Below, piece after piece: positions 9,082-18,916 of a stretch of DNA of 64,000 bases (positions are counted from its first letter, which is position 1; the number at the start of each line of letters is the position of its first letter). The stretch covers positions 1-64,000 of the forward strand of contig NZ_JACEHE010000005.1 of assembly GCF_013778455.1 (NCBI RefSeq), read 5' to 3'. The notes below the pieces were generated by a model. It did no database searches. It had not been told where the DNA came from and saw nothing but the letters and a program-made list of their open reading frames with translations. Position numbers and translations under genes: made by a program. This DNA comes from Streptomyces himalayensis subsp. himalayensis. GTDB taxonomy: Bacteria; Actinomycetota; Actinomycetes; Streptomycetales; Streptomycetaceae.

Positions 9082-9594
9082 TTGTCGCGCAAACGCGCAC
9101 CCGTGGTGGTGGGTTGGTTCACGGAGGAGAGTGCCGACGGAGACCGAGAGGGAGGCTTCCGGCTGCTGGGTACGCGGTGTTCCGCGTGTGCCTCGGTCTT
9201 CTTCCCCCGCGAGGACGTCTTCTGCCGCAACCCCGGCTGCCCCGGCCGTGAGCTGACCGAGGTGCCTCTCTCCCCGCGGGGCCGGATCTGGTCGTACACG
9301 GACAGCCGGTACCGACCGCCCGCGCCGTATGTCTCTGACCCGGAACTCGAGTGGCAGCCGCGCACGTTGATCGCTGTGGAGCTGGAAGCCGAGCGCATGG
9401 TGGTGCTCGGGCAGGGGGCTCCGGGCGTCTCCCTCGCCGATCTGGCCATCGGGATGGAGGTGGAGGCCGTCCCCGGTGTCCTCAACGAGGACGCGGACAC
9501 GACCTGGACGACGTGGCATTGGCGTCCCACAGGGACAAGGGGGCCGGCAGAAGAGACGGCGGACGCCACGGGGGCGACGGGGGTGAAGGCATGA
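9082..9594 (+). CDS. DUF35 / zinc-ribbon OB-fold protein partnering the thiolase
   Basis: A 170-residue protein with a four-cysteine zinc ribbon (RCSACASVFFP, then CRNPGCPG) and an OB-fold of the DUF35 type. Members of this family bind thiolase-like partners and hold or channel the acyl-CoA substrate; some thiolase-DUF35 pairs are retro-aldolases in steroid side-chain breakdown. The start is a TTG at 9082, selected because GAGGAGG sits 7 bases before it and no ATG or GTG in frame has comparable support. The stop overlaps the thiolase start by four bases (ATGA), which implies translational coupling and a 1:1 complex. Confidence 0.85.
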   Translation: MSRKRAPVVVGWFTEESADGDREGGFRLLGTRCSACASVFFPREDVFCRNPGCPGRELTEVPLSPRGRIWSYTDSRYRPPAPYVSDPELEWQPRTLIAVELEAERMVVLGQGAPGVSLADLAIGMEVEAVPGVLNEDADTTWTTWHWRPTGTRGPAEETADATGATGVKA

Positions 9595-10781
9595 CGGCGG
9601 ACGTGGCGGTGCTCGGCGCGGGCATGCACCCGTGGGGCAAGTGGGGCCGCAGCTTCGTCGAGTACGGGACGGCGGCCGCGCGCGCGGCACTTGCGGACGC
9701 CGGTGTCGAGTGGCGCGACATAGGTTCGATCGTCGGCGCGGACACGGTGCGCGGCGGCTATCCGGGATATGTGGCGGGGGCGACGTTCGCGAAGGCGCTG
9801 GGCTGGCAGGGGGCGCGCGTGGCGAGCGTCTACGCGGCGTGCGCCTCGGGCGCTCAGGCGATCGCCACGGCGCGCGCGCAGATTCTCTCCGGTCTCGCGG
9901 ACGTCGTCCTGGTCGTCGGCGCCGACGCTGCGCCGAAGGGCTTCTTCCGCCCGGCCGGCGGCGATCGGCCCGACGATCCGGACTGGCTGCGGTTCAGGCT
10001 GCTGGGCGCCACCAATCCGGCGTACTTCGGCCTGTACGCGCGCCGCCGAATGGCCGTGCACGGCGACACACTGGAGGACTTCGCCCAGGTCAAGGTGAAG
10101 AACGCGGCGGCGGGGGCGCTCAATCCACTGGCCCGCTACCGCAAGCGGGTGTCCGCCGAGGAGGTCGCCGCGTCCGCGGTCGTCGCCGATCCCCTGCGGC
10201 TGCTCGACATCTGTGCGACCTCGGACGGAGGTGCGGCGCTTGTGCTGTCCAGCATGGAGTTCGCCCGGCGGCACGGCGCACCGGATCCTGTGCGTATACG
10301 CGCGGTGTCCACTGTCACGCCGCGCTTTCCGAACACGGTGCTCGATCTTCCCGATATCGCGACGGACTCCGCGGCGGCGGTGGCCCCGCCCGCCGAGCCC
10401 TTCCGGCCGTCCATCGCGCGAGCGGCGTATGAGGAGGCGGGCACAGGCCCGGAGGACCTGTCGCTCGCCGAGGTGTACGACCTGTCCACGGCCCTGGAGC
10501 TGCAGTGGTACGAGGATCTGGGACTGTGCGAGGAGGGTGAGGCGGCGAAGCTGCTGCGCGAGGGTGCCACCGCTCCCGGAGGCCGCATACCCGTCAATCC
10601 GAGTGGAGGCCTTGCGTCGTTCGGGGAAGCCGTGCCCGCGCAGGCCATTGCCCAGGTCTGCGAGCTGACCTGGCAGTTGCGCGGCACGGCAGGTGAGCGG
10701 CAGGTGGCGGAGGCGCGCGTGGGCATCACCGCGAACCAGGGGCTGTTCGGGCACGGGTCCTCGGTGATAGCCGTGCGGTGA
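9591..10781 (+). CDS. Thiolase-fold lipid-transfer-like protein (SCP-x / Ltp type)
   Basis: A 396-residue protein of the thiolase superfamily. It has the N-terminal VAVLGAGMHPWGKWG, a nucleophile-region motif VYAACASGAQAIATA, and a C-terminal GGLASFGEAVPAQAIAQ with GLFGHGSSVIA. The motifs match the non-decarboxylating lipid-transfer/thiolase group rather than biosynthetic acetyl-CoA acetyltransferases. With the DUF35 gene just upstream it probably forms a heteromeric acyl-CoA thiolase or retro-aldolase. The ATG overlaps the DUF35 stop. Its physiological substrate cannot be told from sequence, and no other sterol or fatty-acid gene is adjacent. Confidence 0.85.
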   Translation: MTADVAVLGAGMHPWGKWGRSFVEYGTAAARAALADAGVEWRDIGSIVGADTVRGGYPGYVAGATFAKALGWQGARVASVYAACASGAQAIATARAQILSGLADVVLVVGADAAPKGFFRPAGGDRPDDPDWLRFRLLGATNPAYFGLYARRRMAVHGDTLEDFAQVKVKNAAAGALNPLARYRKRVSAEEVAASAVVADPLRLLDICATSDGGAALVLSSMEFARRHGAPDPVRIRAVSTVTPRFPNTVLDLPDIATDSAAAVAPPAEPFRPSIARAAYEEAGTGPEDLSLAEVYDLSTALELQWYEDLGLCEEGEAAKLLREGATAPGGRIPVNPSGGLASFGEAVPAQAIAQVCELTWQLRGTAGERQVAEARVGITANQGLFGHGSSVIAVR

Positions 10782-11276
10782 GGCGGGCGCCCTGCCGTAC
10801 GGGAGATGCCGCGCTCCAGGGGCCGCGCTGACACACGGCCGTAAGGAAGACGCCCACACCGGTCGAGCGGCGCACGCACGGCCGTACGGGAGACGCCCAC
10901 ACCGGTCGAGCGGCCGACGCACGGCCGTACGAAGGCTCCACCACCGTCTGCGTGCCGTTCGCGCCACCGGCCAATGGTTCGCGTCCACAACCTTGACGCC
11001 CCCTCACCGCAGGTGAACACTTCCGGGTGTCAGTCGGCATCGCCGCACATCGGCTGCCCGGCCGCCCACGGCCCTGCCACGCTCGGCTACCCCATTGCCG
11101 CAGGTCCGGGCCATCTCCACTGGCGCCACGGGCGATTCGGCTGCGAGGGCACGCTCATCACAGAGGCCGGGCGGGGCACGGGGCTCCCTGCACTGGGCTC
11201 ACACAGGCACGGGAAACGCACCCTGCACAGAGCACCGGGGCGGAGAACCCGCCGCGGGCCAGTCCGAGGAGCCGCC
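10782..11276. other. Non-coding region upstream of glpF, with a 43-bp tandem array
   Basis: The first part holds the 43-bp array listed separately. From about 10980 to 11265 no gene is supported. The region should contain the glpFK promoter: a possible -35 TTGACG lies near 10993. GAGGAG at 11266-11271 is the glpF ribosome binding site. No GylR-type regulator gene is adjacent. Confidence 0.6.
10792..10936. repeat. 43-bp tandem array, three copies plus a partial
   Basis: Units begin at 10792 (degenerate), 10835, 10878 and 10921 (partial). The unit starts with ACGGCCGTA and includes GACGCCCACACCGGTCGAGC. Copies at 10835 and 10878 are nearly identical. The last codons of the preceding thiolase gene (10767-10781) resemble the start of the unit. 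Confidence 0.85.
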
Positions 11277-12026
11277 ATGAGCAATGGAGACATCTTCTTA
11301 GGTGAACTGATCGGCACCGCGATCCTGATCCTCTTCGGCGCCGGCGTGTGCGCCGCCGTCACCCTCAACCACTCCAAGGCGAAGGCGTCGGGGTGGACCG
11401 TCATCGCCTTCGGATGGGGCTTCGGCGTACTGGCGGGCGCGTACACCGCCGCCCCGCTCTCCGGCGGCCAGCTCAACCCGGCCGTCACGATCGGCATCGC
11501 CGTCGACACCGGCAAGTGGGACAAGGTCTGGGTCTATCTGCTCGGCCAGATGGTCGGCGCCATGCTGGGAGCCGTACTCGCCTACCTCGTGTACCTGGCG
11601 CAGTTCCAGGCCAACGTCCGCACGTCGGGGACGACGAAGGGAACAGCGGACGAACCGACACCGACGCTGGGTATCTTCTCCACCATCCCGGAGATCCGGA
11701 ACCCGGTCGCCAACCTCATCACCGAGATCATCGCGACGATCGGCCTGGTGCTGCCGATCCTCGCCTTCGGGCTGACAAAGGGGCTCGGCGAGTCCGGCAC
11801 ACTCGTGCTGATCGTCTCCCTGCTGGTCGTCGGCATCGGCCTCTCCCTCGGGGGACCCACGGGTTACGCCATCAACCCGGCCCGTGATCTGGGCCCGCGC
11901 ATCGTGCACTCGTTCCTGCCGATACCGAACAAGGGCACGTCCGACTGGAGTTACGCCTGGATTCCGGTGGTCGGGCCGCTCATCGGCGGAGCCCTGTCGG
12001 GACTGATCTACAACGCAGCCTTCTGA
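11277..12026 (+). CDS. glpF: Glycerol facilitator (MIP/aquaglyceroporin) with a TTA codon
   Basis: A 249-residue inner-membrane channel for passive glycerol entry. Six transmembrane helices and both pore motifs are present: LNPAVT in the first half and INPARD in the second, the Arg of NPARD marking a glycerol rather than a water channel. ATG at 11277 follows GAGGAG. Codon 8 is TTA (11298-11300), so full translation should depend on the bldA leucyl-tRNA. glpK follows after 13 bases and is surely co-transcribed. An extended loop between helices ([17 protein letters not shown]) is hydrophilic and probably strain-variable. Confidence 0.95.
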   Translation: MSNGDIFLGELIGTAILILFGAGVCAAVTLNHSKAKASGWTVIAFGWGFGVLAGAYTAAPLSGGQLNPAVTIGIAVDTGKWDKVWVYLLGQMVGAMLGAVLAYLVYLAQFQANVRTSGTTKGTADEPTPTLGIFSTIPEIRNPVANLITEIIATIGLVLPILAFGLTKGLGESGTLVLIVSLLVVGIGLSLGGPTGYAINPARDLGPRIVHSFLPIPNKGTSDWSYAWIPVVGPLIGGALSGLIYNAAF

Positions 12027-12039
12027 CGAAGGGGACGTC

Positions 12040-13551
12040 ATGACGGACAAGTTCGTCGCCGCAATCGACCAGGGAACGACCTCCAGCCGCTGCATCATCT
12101 TCAACCAGGACGGCGCGATCGTCGCCGTCGACCAGCGCGAGCACCGCCAGATCTTCCCCAAGCCCGGCTGGGTGGAGCACGACGCCACCGAGATCTGGTC
12201 CAAGGTGCAGGCCGTGGTCGCGGGGGCGATCGCCAAGGCCGGGCTGCGCGCCGACCAGATCAGCGCGCTCGGAATCACCAACCAGCGTGAGACGACGGTG
12301 CTCTGGGACCGCGCCACGGGGAAGCCCGTGCACAACGCCATCGTGTGGCAGGACATGCGTACGTCAGCGCTCTGCACCGAGCTTGGCGGCTCGGACGGGC
12401 AGGACCGTTTCCGTGAGCAGACCGGGCTGCCACTGGCCAGCTATTTCTCCGGGCCCAAGGCGGCCTGGCTCCTTGACAACGTGCCGGGCCTGCGGGCGCG
12501 TGCCGAGCGAGGCGAGATCGCCTTCGGAACGATTGATTCCTGGCTGATCTGGAACCTCACGGGCGGCACGGAGGGCGGGGTGCACGTCACGGATGTGACC
12601 AACGCCGGCCGCACGATGCTGATGAATCTCCAGACGCTGCAGTGGGACCAGTCGATCCTGTCGGCGATGAACGTGCCGGAGGTGGTCCTGCCGGAGATCA
12701 GGTCTTCGGCCGAGGTGTACGGCACGGCCGTGGGCCAGCTCGAGGGCGTTCCGGTCGCTTCGGCGCTCGGCGACCAGCAGGCCGCCGTGTTCGGCCAGGC
12801 CTGCTACGACACGGGGACGGCGAAGAACACCTACGGCACGGGCAGCTTCCTGCTGCTCAACACCGGGAACCGTCCGGTGCCCTCCAAGAACGGGCTGCTG
12901 ACGACGATGGGCTACAAGATCGGCAGCGAGGCCCCCGTCTACTGCCTCGAAGGGGCCATCGCGATCACCGGTGCCCTGGTGCAGTGGTTCCGCGACCAGC
13001 TCGGGATCATCCGCACGGCCGACGAGATCGAGTCCCTCGCGTCGAGCGTGGACGACAACGGCGGTGCGTATGTCGTACCTGCGTTCTCGGGCCTGTTCGC
13101 GCCGTACTGGCGCTCGGACGCGCGCGGTGTCATCACCGGGCTCACCCGGTATGTCACCAAGGCGCATCTGGCGCGTGCCGTGCTGGAGGCGACGAGCTGG
13201 CAGACGCGAGAAGTCGTCGACGCCATGTACCAGGACTCGGGTGTGCAGATCACCACCCTCAAGGTGGACGGCGGCATGACCAAGAACAATCTGCTGATGC
13301 AGCATCAGGCGGATGTGCTGGGCGTGCCGGTGATCCGGCCCCGGGTCTCGGAGACCACCTGCCTGGGAGCGGCCTACGCCGCGGGTCTGGCGACGGGGGT
13401 GTGGAACGACCTGGACGAGCTCAAGGCGCACTGGCAGAGGGACGCCGAGTGGACACCGGCCATGGAGACGCAGGTACGGGACCGCGAGTACGACAACTGG
13501 CGCAAGGCAGTGGAGAAGAGCTTCGGCTGGCACGAGGAGAGTGCGGGGTGA
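12040..13551 (+). CDS. glpK: Glycerol kinase
   Basis: A 503-residue FGGY-family kinase that converts glycerol and ATP to sn-glycerol 3-phosphate, trapping glycerol that enters through GlpF. Family landmarks include [11 protein letters not shown] at the N-terminus (phosphate-binding), [22 protein letters not shown], the FGGY signature region and [15 protein letters not shown] with a late ATP-binding segment. The start ATG follows AAGGGGAC. No glpD or gylR lies nearby, so the glycerol-3-phosphate would be oxidised by an enzyme encoded elsewhere. A strong hairpin follows the gene. Confidence 0.96.
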   Translation: MTDKFVAAIDQGTTSSRCIIFNQDGAIVAVDQREHRQIFPKPGWVEHDATEIWSKVQAVVAGAIAKAGLRADQISALGITNQRETTVLWDRATGKPVHNAIVWQDMRTSALCTELGGSDGQDRFREQTGLPLASYFSGPKAAWLLDNVPGLRARAERGEIAFGTIDSWLIWNLTGGTEGGVHVTDVTNAGRTMLMNLQTLQWDQSILSAMNVPEVVLPEIRSSAEVYGTAVGQLEGVPVASALGDQQAAVFGQACYDTGTAKNTYGTGSFLLLNTGNRPVPSKNGLLTTMGYKIGSEAPVYCLEGAIAITGALVQWFRDQLGIIRTADEIESLASSVDDNGGAYVVPAFSGLFAPYWRSDARGVITGLTRYVTKAHLARAVLEATSWQTREVVDAMYQDSGVQITTLKVDGGMTKNNLLMQHQADVLGVPVIRPRVSETTCLGAAYAAGLATGVWNDLDELKAHWQRDAEWTPAMETQVRDREYDNWRKAVEKSFGWHEESAG

Positions 13552-13590
13552 CCGCCTCCCGCTGAATCGCGCCGCACGCGCGCGTGGACC

Positions 13591-13626
13591 GCGGCCCGTA
13601 CCCCGGTCGGTGGGGGTACGGGCCGC
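13591..13626. terminator. Bidirectional terminator between glpK and cvnD
   Basis: A perfect 14-bp stem, GCGGCCCGTACCCC (13591-13604) with GGGGTACGGGCCGC (13613-13626), and an 8-base loop. It lies between two convergent genes. Confidence 0.85.
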
Positions 13627-13657
13627 CTCACGTGGTGACGCCGCCTCACGTGGTGAC
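13622..13657. repeat. 18-bp direct repeat overlapping the cvnD stop codon
   Basis: GCCGCCTCACGTGGTGAC occurs twice head to tail (13622-13639, 13640-13657). The second copy carries the cvnD stop codon and its last two codons, so the first looks like a slipped copy of the gene end. Confidence 0.9.
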
Positions 13658-14251
13658 GGCCTGGCGCCGGTCCACGGCGACCGTCATGGCGTGCTCGACG
13701 ACCTGGATCAGCACTTCCTTGACGGACTGCCGGTCGCGCGCGTCGCACAGGACGACGGGCACCCCGGGGTCGAGGTCGAGAGCCTGTTGGACCTGGTCCG
13801 CCGGGTGACGTTCAGCCCCTTCGAAGCAGTTGACGGCGACGATGAACGGGATGGAGCGCCGCTCGAAGTAGTCGACGGCAGCGAAGCAGTCCTCCAGTCG
13901 CCGGGTGTCGGCCAGCACGACGGCGCCGAGGGCGCCCGTGGCGAGTTCGTCCCACAGGAACCAGAAACGGTCCTGCCCGGGTGTGCCGAAGAGATAGAGC
14001 ACCAGGTCCTCGCGGAGCGTGATGCGCCCGAAGTCCATGGCCACGGTGGTGGTGTGCTTGCCCTCCACGCCGTTGGTGTCGTCGAGCGGCCGGCCGGCCT
14101 CGGTGAGCATCTCCTCGGTGCGCAGCGGTCTGATCTCGCTGACCGCGCCGACGAGGGTCGTCTTGCCCACGCCGAAGCCGCCGGCCACGAGGATCTTGAG
14201 CGTGACGGGCTCGACGGGGGTCTTGCCGCGCGCGGAGTGCCCGAGGATCAT
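13646..14251 (-). CDS. cvnD: Conservon GTPase CvnD
   Basis: A 201-residue Ras/MglA-like small GTPase, the last member of a conservon. The P-loop GGFGVGKTT is intact, followed by a switch-like segment with TTTVAMDFG and the FGTPGQDRFWFLWDEL motif; the guanine-specificity region is VAVNCFEG rather than NKxD, as is usual for CvnD proteins. ATG at 14251 is preferred because AGGAGAAG precedes it; a GTG at 14272 would instead overlap the preceding gene. It lies 17 bp behind the 5-oxoprolinase gene and 3.8 kb away from its usual neighbour cvnC, which is an unusual arrangement. Confidence 0.92.
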   Translation of the reverse strand: MILGHSARGKTPVEPVTLKILVAGGFGVGKTTLVGAVSEIRPLRTEEMLTEAGRPLDDTNGVEGKHTTTVAMDFGRITLREDLVLYLFGTPGQDRFWFLWDELATGALGAVVLADTRRLEDCFAAVDYFERRSIPFIVAVNCFEGAERHPADQVQQALDLDPGVPVVLCDARDRQSVKEVLIQVVEHAMTVAVDRRQAVTT

Positions 14252-14268
14252 CGGTCTCTTCTCCTGAC

Positions 14269-17200
14269 TCACTGTTCACTGCGGTCGCTGGGTTCGTGCG
14301 CCGGTGGACCGTATCCGCCGCCGCCCGGGGTTTCGATCACGAGTACGTCACCGGGGCGCACCTCCGCCGAGTCGCTGCCGCGCAGCCGGGTGACCGTGCC
14401 GTCGGCGCGCTCGACGCGGTTGGCGCCGAGGGCTCCGGGCTCCCCGCCCGCCATGCCGTACGGCGGCACCCTGCGGTGCTGGGAGAGTGTGGACACCGTC
14501 ATGGGTTCGCGGAAGCGGATGCGGCGTACTGCCCCGTCGCCACCGCGCCACCGGCCGCCCCCGCCGCTGCCGCGCCGTACCGCGAACTCGTCGAGCAGGA
14601 CGGGCAGGCGCCACTCCAGGACCTCGGGGTCGGTGAGGCGTGAGTTGGTCATATGGGTCTGGACGACGGGTGCGCCGGGGAAGCCGTCGCCCGCGCCTGA
14701 GCCCGAGGCCACGGTCTCGTAGTACTGGTACCGCTCGTTGCCGAAGGTGACGTTGTTCATGGTGCCGGAGCCCTCGGCCTGGGCGCCCAGGGCCGCGTAG
14801 AGGGCACCGGTGATGGCCTGCGAGGTCTCCACGTTTCCGGCGACGACGGCGGCCGGGGGGCCCGGTGCCAGCATGGAGTCGGGCGGCACGATGATGCGCA
14901 GGGGGCGCAGGCAGCCGTCGTTGAGCGGGATGTCGGCGGCCACCAGTGTGCGGAAGACGTACAGGACGGCGGCGTTGACGACGGAGAACGGGGCGTTGAA
15001 GTTGGTGTCGAGCTGGGGCGACGTACCGGTGAAGTCGAGGGTGGCGGACCGGTTGTCGCGGTCGACGCGGATGCGGACGCGGATGACGGCACCGGAGTCG
15101 GTCTCGTAGGCGTACTCACCGTCCTCCAGGGCGTCGATGACGCGGCGTACCGCTTCCTCGGCGTTGTCCTGGACGTGCTTCATGTATGCCTGGACGACGT
15201 CGAGGCCGAAGTTCTCGATCATGCGGGCGACTTCGTCGACGCCCTTCTGGTTGGCGGCGATCTGGGCGCGCAGGTCGGCGAGGTTGGTCGCTGGGTTGCG
15301 GGACGGGTAGGGCGCCTCGGTGAGCAGCCGGCGCGTCTCCTCCTCGCGGAAGCGGCCTCTTTCGACGAGCAGCCAGTTGTCGAAGAGGACGCCCTCTTCC
15401 TCGATGGTGCGGCTGTTCGCGGGCATGGAGCCGGGTGCGATGCCGCCGATCTCGGCGTGGTGGCCGCGCGAGGCGACGTAGAAGAGGATCCGCTCCCCCG
15501 CCGACTCGAACACCGGGGTGATCACGGTGACATCGGGGAGGTGGGTGCCGCCGTGGTACGGATCGTTGATCGCGTAGGCGTCGCCGGGGCGCATGGTGTC
15601 GCGGCGCCGCCGGATGACCTCCTTGACGCTGGTGCCCATCGATCCGAGGTGTACGGGGATGTGCGGGGCGTTGGCGACGAGGTTGCCGTCGGGGTCGAAG
15701 AGGGCGCAGGAGAAGTCGAGTCGTTCCTTGATGTTGACGGACTGGGCGGTCGACTCCAGGCGGGCGCCCATCTGTTCCGCGATCGACATGAAGAGGTTGT
15801 TGAAGACCTCGAGGAGGACTGGATCGGCTTCTGTGCCGACGCGGGAACTCTCCGTAACCGCCGCCCGTTCCATCACCAGGTGACCGTCGGGGTTCATCGC
15901 CGCCTGCCAGCCGTCGTCCACGACCGTCGTGGCGCCGGACTCGGCGATGATCGCCGGCCCGGTGACGGGGTGGCCGGGAGGCAGTTCCTCGCGCCGGTGC
16001 AGGGGTACGTCGCGCCAGGCGCCGCCCGTGTGCAGCCTGACGGTCTCCGGGGTGCCGGCGGAGGGGGTCCGCTCGGCGAGTGCGGACAGATCGGGGGGTT
16101 CGGTGAGGCCGGTGGCTTCCACGGAGAGGGCTTCAACGACGACCGGACGGTCGAGGGTGAAGGAGTAGGTGGCGCGATGACGGTCCTCGAAGGCGCGCGT
16201 CATGGTGTCGGGGTCGGAGAGTTCCACGGTGAGCGTGGTGTCCGTGCCGTCATAGCGCAGCTGGGCGCGGCGGGTGACGCGGATGCGGTCCTCGGAGACG
16301 TCCTCGGCGCGCAGTTCGTCGCGCGCCGCGCTCTCCAGGTCGTCGGCGGTCTTGCGGATGGCGGGCATCGCGGAGGCCTCGAGGCGGGCCTCGACGGACT
16401 GCTCACGCATGGCCGTCGTGTCGGCGAGGCCGATGCCCAGCGCGGAGAGTACGCCGGCCATGGGCGGGACCAGGACGGTGCGGATGCCGAGCGAGTCGGC
16501 GACCTTGCAAGCGTGCTGGCCGCCCGCGCCGCCGAAGGTGGTGAGGGCGTAGCGGGTGATGTCATGGCCCTTCTGGACCGAGATCCGCTTCACGGCGTTG
16601 GCGATGTTGGCCACGGCGATCTGCAGATAGCCCTCGGCGACCTGCTCGGGGGTGCGGTCGTCGCCGGTCTGCTCCCTGATGTCGTGTGCCAGGGCGGTGA
16701 AGCGTTCACGGACGAGCTCGGCGTCGAGCGGCTGGTCGCCGTCGGGGCCGAACACGCGGGGGAAGTGGGCGGCTTGGATGCGTCCGAGGGCGACGTTGGC
16801 GTCGGTGACGGTGAGCGGGCCGCCGCCCCGGTAGCACGCGGGTCCGGGGTCGGCGCCCGCCGAGTCGGGGCCCACGCGATAGCGGCTGCCGTCGAAGTGA
16901 AGCACGGAGCCCCCGCCTGCGGCGACGGTGTGGATGTCCAGCATGGGCGCGCGCAGCCGCACCCCGGCGATCTGCGTGGTGAAGACCCGTTCGTACTCGC
17001 CGGCGAAGTGGGAGACGTCCGTGGACGTGCCGCCCATGTCGAAGCCGATGACGCGGTGGAACCCGGCGAGCTGCGACATACGGGCCATGCCGACGATGCC
17101 GCCCGCGGGCCCGGAGAGGATGGCGTCCTTGCCGCGGAACTGGCCGGCCTCGGTGAGCCCGCCGTTGGACTGCATGAACATCAGCCGTACGCCTTCGAGC

Positions 17201-18006
17201 TGGTCGGCGACGTGCCGCACATACCGGCGCAGCACCGGCGACAGATACGCGTCGACGACGGCCGTGTCCCCGCGCGGCACCAGCTTCATCAGCGGGCTGA
17301 CCTCACTGGAGAGTGAGATCTGCGGGAAGCCGATGCGGGCGGCGAGTTCGCCGATCGCGCGCTCGTGCGCGGGGTGGAGATGGCTGTGCATGCAGACCAC
17401 GGCGACGGCGCGGATGCCGTCGTCGTAGGCCTCTTGCAGCGGGCCTGCGAGGCTGTCCAGGTCGGGGGCGCGCAGGACCTCCCCGTCGGCGCTGATGCGC
17501 TCGTCGGCCTCGACGACACGCTCGTACAGCATCTCGGGGAGCACGATCTCGCGGGCGAAGATGCGGGGGCGGTTCTGGTAGGCGATGCGCAGGGCGTCGC
17601 GGAAGCCGCGGGTGATGACGAGGAGGGTGCGCTCGCCCTTGCGTTCCAGGAGGGCGTTGGTGGCGACGGTGGTGCCCATGCGGACGGCGTCGATCGTCGC
17701 GTCGTCGGGCTCACGCTGCTGCGTGGTGCCGTCTTGGGCGTCACCGTGCTGCGCGGTGTTGTCACCCTGCTCCGTGTCGCCGCCCCGGCCATCCGCGACG
17801 CGGTCGCCGCCCTGGCGGTCGGTGGTGCGGAGACCGTCCCGGCCGTCGGCGCCGCGGAGGAGTTCGCGGATGCCCGCGACGGCGGCGTCGGCGTAGCGCG
17901 GGGTGTCCGACAGGAGCTTGTGGGTGAGCAGGCGGCCGTCCGGGGCCCTGGCGACGACATCGGTGAACGTGCCGCCCCGGTCGACCCAGAACTGCCAGCC
18001 TGTCAC
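14269..18006 (-). CDS. ATP-dependent 5-oxoprolinase (fused HyuA-HyuB, hydantoinase family)
   Basis: A 1245-residue enzyme of the eukaryotic OPLAH type, expected to open 5-oxoproline (pyroglutamate) to glutamate at the cost of ATP. The HyuA half opens with [14 protein letters not shown] and contains [14 protein letters not shown] and [11 protein letters not shown]; the HyuB half begins near residue 720 ([20 protein letters not shown]) and ends with TPGGGGYG. A hydrophilic stretch at residues about 52-101, rich in Asp, Gly, Gln and Arg, looks like an insertion compared with relatives. The GTG at 18006 follows GAGGGTGAG. It sits inside a conservon between cvnC and cvnD on the same strand. Hydantoinase/N-methylhydantoinase activity is an alternative. 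Confidence 0.9.
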   Translation of the reverse strand: MTGWQFWVDRGGTFTDVVARAPDGRLLTHKLLSDTPRYADAAVAGIRELLRGADGRDGLRTTDRQGGDRVADGRGGDTEQGDNTAQHGDAQDGTTQQREPDDATIDAVRMGTTVATNALLERKGERTLLVITRGFRDALRIAYQNRPRIFAREIVLPEMLYERVVEADERISADGEVLRAPDLDSLAGPLQEAYDDGIRAVAVVCMHSHLHPAHERAIGELAARIGFPQISLSSEVSPLMKLVPRGDTAVVDAYLSPVLRRYVRHVADQLEGVRLMFMQSNGGLTEAGQFRGKDAILSGPAGGIVGMARMSQLAGFHRVIGFDMGGTSTDVSHFAGEYERVFTTQIAGVRLRAPMLDIHTVAAGGGSVLHFDGSRYRVGPDSAGADPGPACYRGGGPLTVTDANVALGRIQAAHFPRVFGPDGDQPLDAELVRERFTALAHDIREQTGDDRTPEQVAEGYLQIAVANIANAVKRISVQKGHDITRYALTTFGGAGGQHACKVADSLGIRTVLVPPMAGVLSALGIGLADTTAMREQSVEARLEASAMPAIRKTADDLESAARDELRAEDVSEDRIRVTRRAQLRYDGTDTTLTVELSDPDTMTRAFEDRHRATYSFTLDRPVVVEALSVEATGLTEPPDLSALAERTPSAGTPETVRLHTGGAWRDVPLHRREELPPGHPVTGPAIIAESGATTVVDDGWQAAMNPDGHLVMERAAVTESSRVGTEADPVLLEVFNNLFMSIAEQMGARLESTAQSVNIKERLDFSCALFDPDGNLVANAPHIPVHLGSMGTSVKEVIRRRRDTMRPGDAYAINDPYHGGTHLPDVTVITPVFESAGERILFYVASRGHHAEIGGIAPGSMPANSRTIEEEGVLFDNWLLVERGRFREEETRRLLTEAPYPSRNPATNLADLRAQIAANQKGVDEVARMIENFGLDVVQAYMKHVQDNAEEAVRRVIDALEDGEYAYETDSGAVIRVRIRVDRDNRSATLDFTGTSPQLDTNFNAPFSVVNAAVLYVFRTLVAADIPLNDGCLRPLRIIVPPDSMLAPGPPAAVVAGNVETSQAITGALYAALGAQAEGSGTMNNVTFGNERYQYYETVASGSGAGDGFPGAPVVQTHMTNSRLTDPEVLEWRLPVLLDEFAVRRGSGGGGRWRGGDGAVRRIRFREPMTVSTLSQHRRVPPYGMAGGEPGALGANRVERADGTVTRLRGSDSAEVRPGDVLVIETPGGGGYGPPAHEPSDRSEQ

Positions 18007-18015
18007 TTGTCTCAC

Positions 18016-18045
18016 CCTCCCCCATTGCCTCAAGGGCATGGGAGG
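18016..18045. repeat. Dispersed 30-bp palindromic repeat
   Basis: The 30-mer begins CCTCCCCCATTGCC and ends GGGCATGGGAGG, forming a hairpin. Its reverse complement recurs at 55089-55118 with one mismatch, and a related palindrome is at 63397-63425. Here it lies in the 55-bp gap between cvnC and the 5-oxoprolinase gene, where it could reduce read-through. Confidence 0.85.
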
Positions 18046-18061
18046 TACCCCATCGCCCTGC

Positions 18062-18466
18062 TCAGAGCGCCCGGAGCCCGTTGATCACATCGCGCAGAAT
18101 ACTCTCGTCCGGCAGCTCTGCGGGGGGCACGGGACGCGACACGTGCACCAGGCCCTCATCGGCGAGATCGCCGATGAGGACCCGTACGACGCCGATGGGC
18201 AGGTTGAGCCCGGCCGCGAGCTCGGCGACCGACTGGGGAGCTTCACGGCACAGGGCGACGATGTCGACGTGCTCCGGAGACAGCGCGTGGTCCGTCTCCG
18301 GCTCGAGTGTCGGGTCCTCGGCGACGACGAGGGCGATGAGGTCGAGGCGGTGCTGCGCGGCGCTCTTGGTACGACCCCGCGTCATGGCGTACGGACGCAC
18401 CACCGGTCCGGCGTCGTCGTCGAACCAGTGGGCCGTCCCCTGCGTCCCCTCATCGTCTGTGCTCAT
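18062..18466 (-). CDS. cvnC: Conservon protein CvnC (DUF742)
   Basis: A 134-residue DUF742 protein, the third conservon member. It contains a compact winged-helix-like core ([20 protein letters not shown], then [14 protein letters not shown]) and the typical [20 protein letters not shown] start. In S. coelicolor, conservon proteins form membrane-associated complexes linked to control of differentiation and secondary metabolism. The start is the ATG at 18466, 9 bp after cvnB. Downstream, where cvnD is normally found, a 5-oxoprolinase gene intervenes. Confidence 0.93.
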   Translation of the reverse strand: MSTDDEGTQGTAHWFDDDAGPVVRPYAMTRGRTKSAAQHRLDLIALVVAEDPTLEPETDHALSPEHVDIVALCREAPQSVAELAAGLNLPIGVVRVLIGDLADEGLVHVSRPVPPAELPDESILRDVINGLRAL

Positions 18467-18475
18467 GTCATCCCA

Positions 18476-18916
18476 CTACCCACCGGGGTGGAGATCGGTA
18501 CGCGGTGCCGTGCCCAGATGCACACCAACCCTCTTGACCAGCAGCGTCATCTCATACGCGACCTGGCCAATGTCGGAGTCGCTGTCGGAGAGCACGGCGA
18601 GGCAGCTGCCGTCACCGGCGGCGGTGACGAAGAGGAAGGCCTCGTCGAGCTCGACCACCGTCTGCCGGACGCTGCCCGCCTCGAAGTGGCGGCCGACGCC
18701 CTTGGCGAGGCTGTGGAACCCGGAGGCGACGGCGGCCAGGTGCTCGGCGTCCTCCCTGGTCAGGTCTGCCGAGACGCCCGTGGCGAGACCGTCGCCGGAC
18801 AGCACGATCGCCTTGCGGATGCTGGCGACGCGCTGGACCAGTTCGTCGAGCAGCCAGTTCAGCTCACCCGAGACCCCGGGCGTCGCGGCGTGGCTGGTGG
18901 CCTTCGGTGCGGTCAT
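18476..18916 (-). CDS. cvnB: Conservon roadblock/LC7 protein CvnB
   Basis: A 146-residue Roadblock/LC7-fold protein, a likely partner or GTPase-activating-type companion for the CvnD GTPase, by analogy with MglB-MglA. The core begins LNWLLDELVQRVASIRKAIVLSGDGL and includes SDIGQVAYEMTLLVKRVG. Its ATG overlaps the cvnA stop by four bases (ATGA), so translation is coupled to the sensor gene. Confidence 0.94.
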   Translation of the reverse strand: MTAPKATSHAATPGVSGELNWLLDELVQRVASIRKAIVLSGDGLATGVSADLTREDAEHLAAVASGFHSLAKGVGRHFEAGSVRQTVVELDEAFLFVTAAGDGSCLAVLSDSDSDIGQVAYEMTLLVKRVGVHLGTAPRTDLHPGG

